A stretch of 64,000 bases of DNA from Solenopsis invicta (Eukaryota > Arthropoda > Insecta > Hymenoptera > Formicidae). The notes below the pieces were generated by a model. The model saw only the letters and a list, made by a program, of their open reading frames with translations, ran no database searches and was not told the origin of the DNA. Each line of letters opens with the position of its first letter. The first letter of the stretch is position 1. Shown in pieces: positions 47,201-60,500 of the stretch. The stretch covers positions 10,542,501-10,606,500 of the forward strand of contig NC_052668.1 in the NCBI RefSeq assembly GCF_016802725.1, read 5' to 3'. Both the position numbers and the translations under genes were made by a program.

Positions 47201-50200
47201 AACGCACTCATCTTTCCTTGTTCTTTTGACTTTAGCGCCTCTATGCAACATCGAGGAACTAAACTAGTGCTCTGTCTCACTCAGTCTCACTCTTCACCGA
47301 TTCTTATATCGATTCTGCACGCACACATAAACACGATATTTTTGATTGGAAATATCTACTAAAGCTTCTAGGGTCGTTTTGAAAGCACACTAACAATCTT
47401 ACGTGTAATTCACAGTACGCTGGATGGTTATTTTGTAGGTACAAAGTCTAGAACTTTTATACGCAATATATATTGTCACGAGACTACTACAGAAGCACAT
47501 AGTTTTGCAATTTTTTTCCGTTTTTCGTGTCAAATTGTAGCCAGCGTATTATGTTTTTGTCAATACTTTAATTGTAGAGAAAGATTTATCATTTTGTGAA
47601 TTTAATACAAAGTTTACTAAAATTAAAAATAATAGTGTTCAGTCGGTATCTCCATCATCGCCTTAACAATTAATAATTATTAAACCTCAAGTAATGTAAT
47701 ATTCCAAAAAAAACAAAAATTAGCTCAATATTAATTCTAGCGAGTTATGTTATACGAATTCTATTTTAATGTCTTATTATATACTGTAAAATTAGGTGGC
47801 ATGTCATTAACACAGCAAAAACAATTTTTTGCAATAAAGCAATTTCTTATCAAAAAACGGAATTTTTCTGGTTTTTTTCTGAAAAATTGCTTTTTTGCGA
47901 AAAATAAAAATCGGTTTTTTAAAACTATAAATAAGAATATTGATAATGAAACTCATCGTTAAGCCTTTATTGCATAAGACATGTGAGATAAGCAAAAAAA
48001 AAGACCTTTCCGCATCTTCTTAAGTTCATTCGTAATACCATTCATATAACATTTGGTCACAAAGACATAATTCTCTTGTACTTTGTTGTTATCAGAATTC
48101 TTTGTCAGAAATAAGAACAACGTCTAACAATGAATAATTCACTCATGCTAATTGTGAATTAAATTAATGTGAAACATTAATTGACTGCGCTGAGATATTT
48201 AATAGGCATCTAATGCATAAAATGTTATTCTTAGTAATTGCTTGAAATGACAGAACAACATTGCTATTTAAGAAGATGCTAAATTACCATGAATTACCGA
48301 CATTTACAGTGCACTAAATATCTTCGAATTGGCTTTACAGAATCACAAAAACTTTGTTTAGAATTAAAATACGCGTAAAAAGAAGTCTTGCTGAGATCAA
48401 TTTTACAAGAAAATCAAACAAAAATTTAATGAATCAATAAAAATTCACTCGTATAGCCGCGTCACCTGAGGTTAACTTTATCTTAATCTTTATCTTAATA
48501 CAGAACTTTATCTTAATACAGAAGTTGTGTAGCTCGTACGTACAAAATGTAGAGCGGACTTCAGAAAACGTGCACGAATAACACTGACAGGGTGAAATTA
48601 CGATCCAGCAAACGAGAAATAATTGAAAAATATTTAGGATTATTAAATGGAACAAAATTAAATCCAGTTTTTGGATTTGAACAGCACAACCATCTATATG
48701 TCAACTGTAAATCGACTTTTCTAAGTCAGGCTTTCGGAGTTGACTGCAAGTCGACTTTGCATAAACGTCTGCAGACGTCCTTCAAATATTGACTTTACGA
48801 CGTTTAGAAAAAGGCATGCGGTCCTGTAGTCCTGTGTGCATTATGTTGAGAAACATAAATATTCATATCAATAGACCAAATAGGTCCATATATGAAGAAA
48901 CCTTGATCTACATCCCAATGAACAAACAATATTTTTTAATTGGTTTTTTAATAAAAATTTTTTCATATTTAATTTAATTATTGTATTATATTGATATATA
49001 TTTTCTAATTGCATTCTTATTTAAACAAATAACAGAAAAATTATTCCAGATGCTATTTTACATTTGCAAAATTAGTAAAAAAACTATAATTTTATATTTG
49101 TTTATATAAATAATATGCTTTAATTATACATATTTCATTTTTTTGATAACATATATTGACCTGATCTAACAATTATATACAATACAACAATTGTACCAGT
49201 ATAAAGTATTCACAGGTCATCATGAGGGATTAGTTCGCAGCGATCACGGAGGTCAAGCAACGTTCATCGGAGTCGCGACTTGGATGGGTGACCGCTTGAA
49301 AATTTCCGGAAAAAATTTTTAAGAAATTGATTTTTTTTTTGCAAAAATTGTTTTTGAAACTATTACAAAAATGTTATTTTGCTCACGTAGATTCCATTTG
49401 AATGGTTTACGTAAAAAAAATGCAATAAATTATATTTAATTAGGGATATAGGAAACGGATTCAATGTGTTCAGTTTCTATAAAATTCAATACTTTTTTGC
49501 GGATTCAGAAACATGATTCATATGGATTTATCCAATCCAATCATTTCTCGTTTGCTGGAATTAAACGCCTAACAAAAAAGATACGCTAATGTGCTTTTAC
49601 TACACGCATAGGGGAAAATAGATAAATTACACGCACTTAAGGGAAATTTATTGCAGTAAAGTAATATTTAAAGTTGAAATTGATACGAGTACAGAAATAG
49701 AAACTTTAAACATTTTTTTATCATTATGTATTGTCATATTGAAAAATATTTCATTTGGTAATGCTATATTCAGCAAAAAGAAGCAAGTAGATAAACAAAA
49801 AAATTTCTCGCGTCTTGAGTAATTGTATGCAGAGGAAAAATGAGGTTATAGTCCATTCTTTTAGCTGCACTACACTGCACTATACTGTACTAGTGGCACT
49901 ATAGTTGGTTTCACGAGGTCTCACGCCTTTCAAGATGGATGCGTAAAATTGTCCACGGCGGACTTGATTTGATAAAAAAAAACAATTACTTGATGACTAT
50001 TTAATTAAATTTAATAAACAATAGCTCAATTAGAACGTAGGAAAAAAATACTTTTGTTATAACAAAATTAAATAAATAAAGTAAAAATATGGAATTATTG
50101 CCTTATTTTCTGAACGCCAAAATTGCAACAAAAATTATGATTTTACTTTTTCTTATTTTTTCAATTAACTACGTTTTTAAATGACATAACGTATGGTTAT

Positions 50201-53200
50201 ATATTAAAAAAATACTTTTAGCCTACAAATATTGTGATGATATAATTTCTATTCATTGGGAAAATGCTAAACTACGAAGTGAACAATTACCTACCCTAGT
50301 AGCATTTTCTGCAATTTTCTGCAGGACAGAATCTGCGTGCAGTTAATTGCAGTAGAATTGAGTCAGATGTGCAGAAGATTATTCCCAAAAGAGTCATGCT
50401 GGCAGATTGCTAGCAGACTTCAATATTCGTGCACTGTGTATATGAACTGTTTGCAGAAACTTGATACAAATATTGAGCTATCTTGAAGCAGATTCTTCTC
50501 GCAACTGCAGTCTGTAAACAGTCTAGCAAAGTTCTTCAGCAGAATGACATAAGATTCTTTTAACAGAAATAGCGTGCAGATCTTGTGCAAATATTGCACA
50601 AATATGATCAGTAGATTTCTATAAATTTCTTACAACAGAAATAGCGTGCAGATTTAGTGCAGATATTGCACAAATATGATCTGCAAATTTCTGCAAGTTT
50701 CTTACAATGGAAATGACGCGCAGATCTTGTGCAGATATTGTACAGGTTCTGCTTAATCAGCGGCAGAAAGATCTGCTGTAAGGTTTATAACAATTTTGGG
50801 ATGAAATGGATTTAACAAGTGAGTGTTGGTGCCACCGCTAGGTGGCCACGCCGCGGAAGATCTTTTCGTGAGTCGAGTGCGGCCACAGGCGTTTTATCAA
50901 GGCGCCGCCGCGGGCGACTGTCCAGTTCATACTTCAGTGAGCTTTTATATGAGCTGTTTGAGACAAAAACTTGCTCTCATTTTTTTTAAATATGATGTTT
51001 GTGTGGAACACTGTTTCACATAAAATTTTATATTTTTACATGTAAATAACAATTTGTATTGTTATTTAATTTTGTACATAAATGAAATGTTTAATTCAAA
51101 TTTAATCTTTTTTTAATCCATTTTAAGGCTGTACTAAAATATTCTAGTGAAAGAATTTTACAAATCTTGCAGCAGATATATATACAAATTTCTTGTAAGA
51201 ATTTGACTGCAGAATCTTTCAGGAGAATTGAATGAGAACAGAATGAGGAAGCAGATCATAACGTCCTGTTGGCAGAATCTTTCAAGAATCTACTGCAAGG
51301 TTTACAGCAGATACATTCAAGTTTCTTGCAAGAATCTGTCAACAGATACGTGCAAGTTTCTTGCAAGAATTTGACTGCAGAATCTTTCAGAAAAATTAAA
51401 CATAATGAGGAAGCAGATCATAACGTCCTGTTGGCAGAATCTTTCAAGAATCTCCTGCAAGATTTACAGCAGTCTTGCAGAAAATTGCTACTAGGGCAGT
51501 GCGTACAATAAGTCTACCCCTATTTCGCTCAGCAAAGCTGAGCTGTCATAAACAGAGCAATGTGGTTCTAAACAGTAGTTGATAAGTCTTTTTGCAGATG
51601 GCGAAATAATCTAAAAACAAAGACAGATCTATGCGACGAACAAAGAGAGATAGCCTGGTCTTGCTGAAAAAATAATCTGCAGTGATGTACAGTACCGATG
51701 TCGAAGAAGTTTTTCTGTTACTTTAGCATTCTCTTAATTGTGTGAACAAATTTTCGGTCTCGCTCATTATCGAAACAACTGGCTTACACAACAAGAACGC
51801 TACATTTGCCTATATTTTCCAAATGTCATCCTCTTATCACATTTCTTACCTCACGCACATGCACAAATTCCATATACTTGCGTTTTGATTTGTATGATAT
51901 GAAATACGACTGTTGCTACAATGGGTTTCAACAGAAAAAAATAAATTATTCTGAAAATTTTTAAAAATATTCTTTATACTTACAAAATGCTATAAATTAC
52001 ATTAAAACATTATTGTTTAAAACAAAAAATATTGTCAAGGCTAATGAGAGTCAGCGCTGTTATCAGTGCGCACAAGAAAAGTTTATTCTATATGTCAATT
52101 AAAAACAAATTTACGTTTCGACTCTCTTTGGAGTCATTCTCAACATAATACAAACTTTGACTAACATAATACAATCGTAACAATTAATTGTCCGGCCATC
52201 GTCGTTCCGGTATTCAGCTGAGCCACTCACGATTTGCTTCTTTAGTTTTAACAATTATTATAAATAAAAATTTGGCACTTTGATGGGACTCTCCCCTATA
52301 ATTGCCGATTTTGTAATGCAAGATTTGGAATCCAAAGCTCTAAATAAGATCGGAGTGTGCTTTTTTACTTCAGATACGTTGACAATATCGTGAGGGCCGT
52401 ACCGAATAACTTGATCAAATTTACACTGTCGACTTTCAATTCCTTTCACCCACGACTTACAGTTTTCGATAGAAAAAGGGGAGGACAGGATCAATTTTTT
52501 GGACATTACTATAATTAAGAAAAATCACAGTTTGGAATTTGACTGGTATCACAAACCCTTTTTAGGGCAGATACCTCAATTCTTTGTCTGTTCACCCAAT
52601 ATCCCAGAAAAGAGGGACAATTATGGGAATGGTTGACAGGGCGTTTTTGTTATCTGACCCACAATTTCAAAAAAAGAATATTGAACTCAATATTAGTGTT
52701 CTTCTAAACAATGACTATCCTGTCTAATTTATTTTTAAGACAGTCAATGCTCGTTTGAAATCGTTTATTTACAAACAGACACTCAAACAGACTGACATAC
52801 ACACGATTGATGCCACTACTGAGGAAAAAAACTCCATGGTTTGTTTTACTTTACGTACTACACATTTCGGATAAATTCGCTTCCATCACTAAGAATTTAA
52901 ATGTAAAAATGGCGTTTTTCAGTCTCAATAAATTGGGCAGGATTATTAGAGTACAGAAAAACACTATCCCGTCGAATACGAAAAAAAATGTCGTATATAA
53001 AATTGTATGTAAAGACTGTGATGCATCATGCATTGGCCAGACAGGTAAAAGATTGAAAACAAGGACAGCAGAACACTGTAATAACATGGAATAACACGTC
53101 AACCGGAATAACACGTCTCACTCAGTAATCACAGAACACAGAATTAATTGTAATCACAAATTCGATTGGGATAATGTTCAAATCTTGGATTCACAGAGAT

Positions 53201-54523
53201 ACTTAGGCAGGCGCTTGGATCTAAAATGCTGCATATCCAGATGCAAAAGAATAGTCTGAATCTACAATCGGACACCGAATGCTTGCATCATGCGTACGTC
53301 TCATTGCTTAAAAAATTATGAATCTTGTAGTTGTGTCGTGTGATTCGATTCCGGGATTTTTATATCAGCCTAACTTATACTATTTGTTTATTTAATGATA
53401 TTTTGATTTTTGACGAATCTTGTGATGGACTGCAGGGGTCTCATATTGTAAAAAATTTTTATTTATATCAATTTTTATTTTAACTGTCACTGTCCTAATT
53501 TATTTAACTCATTTTTATTATCTAACTAATATCTTTTGTTCTCTTCATGCAATCTGTTTATTTCTCAACGGCGGAGATTATTTGTCTGCTTTAATCCTCG
53601 TTTGAATATTAACTATATATATTCTCTATTTTTAATGTTTCGTATATCCACGGTTAACGCTCAGTCACTTGTAAGCAGCGCTGTCAAAAACACCGAATTA
53701 CAGCATTCAAAAATGTACTTGTATAGTGACTGCAAGTTGCCACAAAATTTTTTATCCATGGCTTCGGTTGGTCGTGACTTGGTGGTAAGTCACTGCTTTA
53801 AATAATCTTGTCAATTGTTTAGATTTTATGCAGAATTTTGCATATAGTTATAGAGAAAGCTTGCCATCTCCTCTATCATACACGGTGGAAAAGCTACACC
53901 ACGGCTTGTGCAAATCATGAGTGACTCAGCTGAATACCGGAACGACGATGGCCGAACAATTAATTGTTACAATTATATTATGTAAGTCAAAGTTTGTATT
54001 ATGTTTAAAATGACTTCAAAGAGAGTTAAAACGTACATTTGTTTTTAATTGACATATAGAATAAACTTTTCTTGTGCGCACTGATAACAGCGCTGACTCT
54101 CATTAGCCTTGACAATATTTTTTGTTTTAAATCTCGAGAGTCTCTTTAAAAATGTAAAAAGAAACGCTAAGTATATTTTTTTGTAATATAAAACTAAACC
54201 AAAACTACAATGAATAAAATCAAATATACTATCATCAAAAAGAAGTGAAATCAAAAATATTGCAAGTATATTTATTACCGATAGGGTGGGAGTCTTATTA
54301 GAGTGTTAAACAGTGGAAAAACTGTAGATACATACTAGCCGCTCAAATAACTGTGATCAATCGCAACGTGGTCAAATGAGTCACTCCCGTACCGAGCAGC
54401 AAATTATGTGACATAAAATTAAAGATGAGCAAAATCTCTGGCAGCAGCGTACTTGGCGCGCCCGTTTTTTGTATATAACTAATACCGTAAACTTATCTTT
54501 TATACACACGCGCGCGCGCACAC

Positions 54524-54567
<44 letters not shown>

Positions 54568-57500
54568 CAATTTAAAATATAACCTACATTTTAATAATTA
54601 TTTACAAAATTTTTTAAATAATGATTAAATCACTTTTCAATACTAGCATTGGTTGGAATATAGTCCTAATAATAACATTAATATTTAACAAAATTAATCC
54701 AAATTTCGATAAAAATGATGTTATAAAGTACAGTATGCTAAAAAATAAAGAATTAGAAATAATAAAAACTTAGGGAAACGCTCGTATTGTGATTAAACAC
54801 AAAGTATAATAATAATCGGTCAGATTAACGAACTAAATTGAATGATTTAATTCAAGATTTAATTTACAATAACATATTAAACAAATTATGTAGGAACGTT
54901 TCGGCTCTACTTAGCCTTTATCAGTTTATTAAATTCAGATATAATACAATTAGAAGTTTGTTTTTACAAAAGAATTTTTTTCTAAAAAAGAATTTTTTCC
55001 CTCTGTTTTAATATAACAATTTTTCTCTAAACTATCTTAAAATTATCGCGTGTGTCGCATACCGTCTGTAATTTTTTGAAAGGCGAACGGGCAAACTCGT
55101 GTATCGGATGTTAATTTTGCGCCTGCGCGCGCGCGCGAGTGTGTGTGTGTGTGTGTGTGTATGTGTGTATTGTTAGTTCGTCCCTTCTTTGGTGAAATGA
55201 AGAGAGTTCTCCAAGCAGCACAATTTTTCCCTCACATGATGAAACTCGCGAAATCACTCGCGGCTTTATATGTAAGTTTTTTATATAAGCGTAGTATTTG
55301 CCACGTTTGTTCTTTAAACAGATATTGGAACATTAATTATATAAACGTTTGCCATCGTCGACGATCTTGTTGCCGAGACAGACAGAGCATAAGTGAGAAA
55401 GAATTAGAAAAATTGTTAATTAAGATTAACATAAAGATAAGCTTTTTGAATGTATTGAACAGTTTACTTTGAATTTTTACAGTATTTATTATTAAATTTA
55501 ATACTAATCATCAAATAATTTTAATATCTTGTTATTTACTATAACATTACAATAAACAATGAAAAAGTACTTACTAATTTCTAAGTATTTATTATTATGG
55601 AAACTTATAAATAGGTGAATAGAATATTTTGAGATTTGTCAGTGATTTAAGTAAAAGTATGAACAATAGAAGGACTGCAAATTATTCAAAAATTATATAA
55701 AAAAACGTGCGAGCCAAGTACGCTGCTGCTAGAGATTTTGCCCATCTTTGATTTTATTTGTCACATAATTTACTGCTCATGACCCATTTGACCACGTTGC
55801 GATTGATCACAGTCATTTGAGCGGCTGGTACCTACAGTTTTCCACTGTTTAACACTGTAAGTAGTGGTCAATTGTAACGTAGTCGTAAGACTCCCATCTC
55901 ATTGATAATAAATATACTTGCAATATTTTTAATTTCACTTCTTTTTGACGATATTATATTTGGTTTTATCCATTGTAGTTTTGGTTTGATTTTATATTAC
56001 AAAAAAAATATACTTGGAGCTTCTTTTTATGTTTTTAATGTTTTTTTTATGCGAATTTCACAAATTTTTGCTAAAAGTATTTTGATACATTAATAATATA
56101 TTACCAAAAAATATACTTGGCGCTTTTTTTACATTTTTAATGTCTTTTAGGCGGATATTGTATACCTTATTCTAATGAAGCCATCGATCAAAATATGTCA
56201 CTCATACCTATTGATTAAAAAAGTAATAGATACTACATGCCTTTTTCTTTTTTTAAAATAATTACCATATTTTATCTGTATTCTTGTAACAATGCTAATA
56301 AAAGTACGCTACCATTACATAAGTATATAATTTGAATTGCATGTTTTAAAGAAAAAATCCCAACACACGAATATACGTAATGGTACTCTCGGAATTAGAA
56401 CCAATTAAAAAAAAAAATTACTGACGTGTAGAACTTACACACTTAAAGTGATAAAATTATACTGTTACGTCCGTCGGTTACACTCTCGCGCGCTCTCACA
56501 CAAAAGGCACTCGCGTGCGATAAATAATAAAGCAGAATCTTTGAAAAACTCCAACGTTTATTCTACACGTCTGTCACCAAAACAAGGCTTCAGGCCTCAA
56601 CCACCCGAACATCGCCACTCATAGACAAAAGACGTTTATAACATAATACACGCCTATACCGGGCGTAACAATACTTACACGCGCAGATAATCCGATCATT
56701 CCATTAATATTTTCTTAGCTAACATTATCCGATCATTTCAGTAATTAGCTTATCTAACATTTTATGCACAACTGACTTATTTATTCTTTGTATAACATGA
56801 TTTGCTACTGTAATAAGATTTAAATTATGGCGTTTTTGCATAAATTAGATTAATATTTGAATTTGCATTTTTTATTTGTGCGTCTTGATTATTATAAGAT
56901 ACATTCACCAATCAAGATACATGTTACTCTGAAACATTTATTCTACAATATCAAATGAGGAATTATGCGAAAATACAGAAGGTAGTTATTATCTTCGCTG
57001 ATATTTTTACGACCGAACTCCGTTACACATAAATATAATTTTTATGCGAAAGAAATTTTCTGTTTTCTATGTCTCAAAACAAAATTGATTGTCACAGACC
57101 TAACTATGTATATCGATACATCTTCATCATTAAGATAATAGATTCAAGTTTTTGTATGATTGTGACATACAAAAACTTGAATCTATTATCTTATTGATGA
57201 AGATATATAAAATATTTATAAAATATATATATATATAGTATATATATAGGGGAGACCGGGGCAAATCGTTAGACCTTTTTTTCTTTTGTGTCTCTTGAGT
57301 CCTATATTAATTAAAAAAAAAACATGAGCCGGTTTGAAAGGTTGAACCTTCCCCTTCACAATGCCGATATAAATAAAACATGCAAATGCACTTGCTTTAA
57401 AGTACATATAAAAATGTCGACCAATATCAAGAATTAAGAATAGCCCCAAGCCCGGGATAATTCGTAACTAGTCCGAGAATATTCCGAAATTTGTATTTTA

Positions 57501-60500
57501 AGTTGAAAGTCTGTAAAAAAGCTGTTGTTAAGACTTTCTTTTATTTAAAAAAGGATGTAGGTATACAACAAATGCAAACATACACGTTTGCATGTTCTTT
57601 TATGCTATCGGTGTGACAGATTTCTTAACCTCACAAGTGTCAATCTTTAACGCTTTATAACTTTTTACCTGCTTAAGAGCGACAATTTTATATTCATATT
57701 CATGTTCTATATATTAAAAGACACAATATTATGTTTGAACTAAATCAACGAAGAACTTTACCTCAATGTTTAACTCTGCGTAGCGCAGACGTTCGTAACA
57801 CAGCCGAAGGGTTAGGGTTACCCAACTTAGGTTAGGCGCTGCAACCAGAATTAACGAATCGTTCCGGTGCTTGGTATTACGAATAGCCCCAACATCAACT
57901 GTGCGCATTATTGCGTATGATCGACAAAAATAGACATCACACAGCAAAAAGTAAACACGAAATGTTTCAAATACGTTCAACTGGACACGATACATTCAAA
58001 GTTTTCTAAAAAACCTTATTATCTTATTTAAATTTTGAAGAAATGCTGACTATCAGAAATTACTTCGACTGTCGCAAAACACATTTTTCACTACTATGAC
58101 TTCAATATGACGCCGTTATCAACAAATCTTTGTTAGCAACATCGTTACATTAGGACGTGTTTACAGTGTTTAAAGTAAATTTTTAATATGTATCCATAAA
58201 AAGATATTTCCAATTATCGAATTACCCCGTCTAGCGATTTGCCCCGGTCTCCCCTATATATATATATATATATAATAACTTTTGTACAAGAAAATATATT
58301 TGACGACACCGTGTTATACGGAGGAAGGCCTGATTACTTGTTTTGTTAATTTTCGCTGAGAATGACCTAAACGTAAGGTCGAAACGTTTAAATCATTTTG
58401 ATGGAAGTTAAGAAATAAATATGTAACTACTGATACGTACCGACAATAGCGGTGTGACTCTCATTAGCTCTCTTTTATAATATTATTAAATCTCGTGAGT
58501 ACTTTAAATATCTTTAATATATTTTAATATCTTTCTTATAATGTTGCTATTACTCTATTTGTATGGATTAAATTCAATTAAATGTTTTCTTTAAGAGAGA
58601 TTTATGAATAATATTTGTTGATTCTTAAATTGAACTTATTGTTGACTAAGCAGCTGTGGAAACAGAATGATACAGTCATCAGCAAGAAACGATTTAGTTG
58701 CGTAATAATATAATGGAAATATTTCAAGGTTTTCTTTTTTATGCGCAAGTAGAGATCATATGCAATTTAAACAATTTGATACGTTATTTATCAAGATAAA
58801 TAAATGACTTCTTGGTGTCCGTTTTATATTGATAACATTGTTAAAATAATTCGTAAGTGCGATTTATATAATGCATTAAAAATAACTTTAATGAGTCAAA
58901 CTTGTCAATGGAAGAAATAAATCTATAATTAAATACTCTCTGTGAATTAATACTAAATTAAGAGATATTTTTTACGCGCGAAAGCAAGACAACTTTTACA
59001 TTTTTTTGTGTGAAAGTTATGCAATGGATTGATTTCAAATTTTGTTTGTCTGTTCTATGTATCTTCAACAATATGTGAAAAAATAATTATGTATGAATCT
59101 GAAACTTTAAATACATTTTTCTCAAAATTGCATTTTCAAAATATGTTTGCACGATATCTTAAACAGTATTGGACTGATTGAATTTTATTCGGCATATATG
59201 ATTATGTGTTTAAGGTATGAATCTTCCAAATTCCGGAATTTTTAAAACTGAATATTTCTTATATAAATAAAAGTTGATTTTTTACCAAAATACGCAATGC
59301 TAGCTTTAAACAGTAATCATTTTGTCAAAAATTTACAATTTTTTTCTTAAATTCAATGATCCATTTTCTACTTATACTTTCAATAAAATTCATAAAAATA
59401 AAAATTTGTTTTACATATAAAAAGGAAAAAGGAATTTTAATATTGAATTTCAATAGACCATTACCGAATTAGGTTATCACTTTAAGCGCACACAAACATA
59501 ATATTTTGTTTATTTTATAATAGACTTTTTATTACGTTATCAGATATTTTTTCGACTTTCCATTATTTTAGTAAATTATATGGTACTTTAACTACAATAA
59601 ATAATTTAATTAATTGCAATTTAATAATATATATATTCACGACAATGTAATAATGTTTAATCGATAATTAAAATGTTACATATAATGTGATTTTATATCA
59701 ATGATTTTATAAAAATTGCTAAAATAAAATGTATTTAATATTAAACATAAAAATACTTTTGCATAACAAATTGCTTTGTACTTTGCTTAGACACTTTATC
59801 TGTAATTACAGTTTAATACTATGTAACACTTGTTATGTAATATGTGCTATATATTCCAATTACATATTGTTCGCACGTTCCAATCATCGTAAATGTATCG
59901 AAAACAAGTAAAAACTTAACAGGAAGTAATTTAAATAATAATGACACTTCATCAATAAGAATTACACAATTGACGCGAAGTATATAAAAAAATAACAAGA
60001 CTACCCAGACAATAGAGTAACGTTTTAAAAACATATTTAAAATGTACAGTTTGGACGTTTTAAATATATTAAAAACATATAAATTAAATTCATAGATATC
60101 TTAAAAATGTTTAAAAAACATCCAGTGTTACCATTTTGGACTTTTTAGAAACGTCCATTTTAAGGAGCATTTTAAGACGCAGTGGACTAAAATTGGATTA
60201 AATTAATACATTAAACAAATTCAAGTAGACTAAATAGCTAATCTAGTAGTATTACTGTTTGGCACAAATTTTAGACTACAATTCAGGCGTAACTATTCTT
60301 ATAAATTTCTTGTCGCTAAAAACGATTTCATAAATAAAATTGCTCTATCACGTCACATTTTTGAACTATGTATTTTAGTTCAAAAGTGTCATGTTTGGCA
60401 AGTTTAAGTCCAATTTACTGAAATGTGACATGATACAGAAATTTCGTTTTTGCTGATTTGTTTTCAATAACGAAAAATCTATAAGAATCATTTAGTTTGT

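Larger units (their letters stand above)
48268..51737. mobile_element. TTAA-flanked element, family copy 2, with nested insertions
   Basis: TTAA at 48268-48271 and 51734-51737. The first 330 bp match the left half of 24320-24872 (GAATTGGCTTTACAGA, TAGCTCGTA, CTTCAGAAAAC) and the last 200 bp match its right half (GCAGATGGCGAAATAAT, AAAGACAGATCTATGCG, GATAGCCTGGTCT). The middle is filled by the elements at 48605-49558 and 50294-51496 and by unassigned DNA at 49600-50290. Confidence 0.85.

Noticed and set aside
49209..49309. Functional 5S rRNA gene
   Set aside because: Only the 3' half is recognisable, it is embedded in a transposon, and the other copies are equally partial.
50563..50780. CRISPR-like array from evenly spaced repeats
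   Set aside because: The units are contiguous minisatellite copies without unique spacers, in a eukaryotic transposon.
51269..51511. Protein with internal repeats
   Set aside because: The open frame follows from a 162-bp DNA repeat next to a TIR. No family match.
54381..54563. Poly-Cys-Val open frame
   Set aside because: Translation of a (CA)n repeat.
57729..57995. 88-residue minus-strand frame
   Set aside because: It lies inside a TIR element and matches no transposase or host protein that I recognise.
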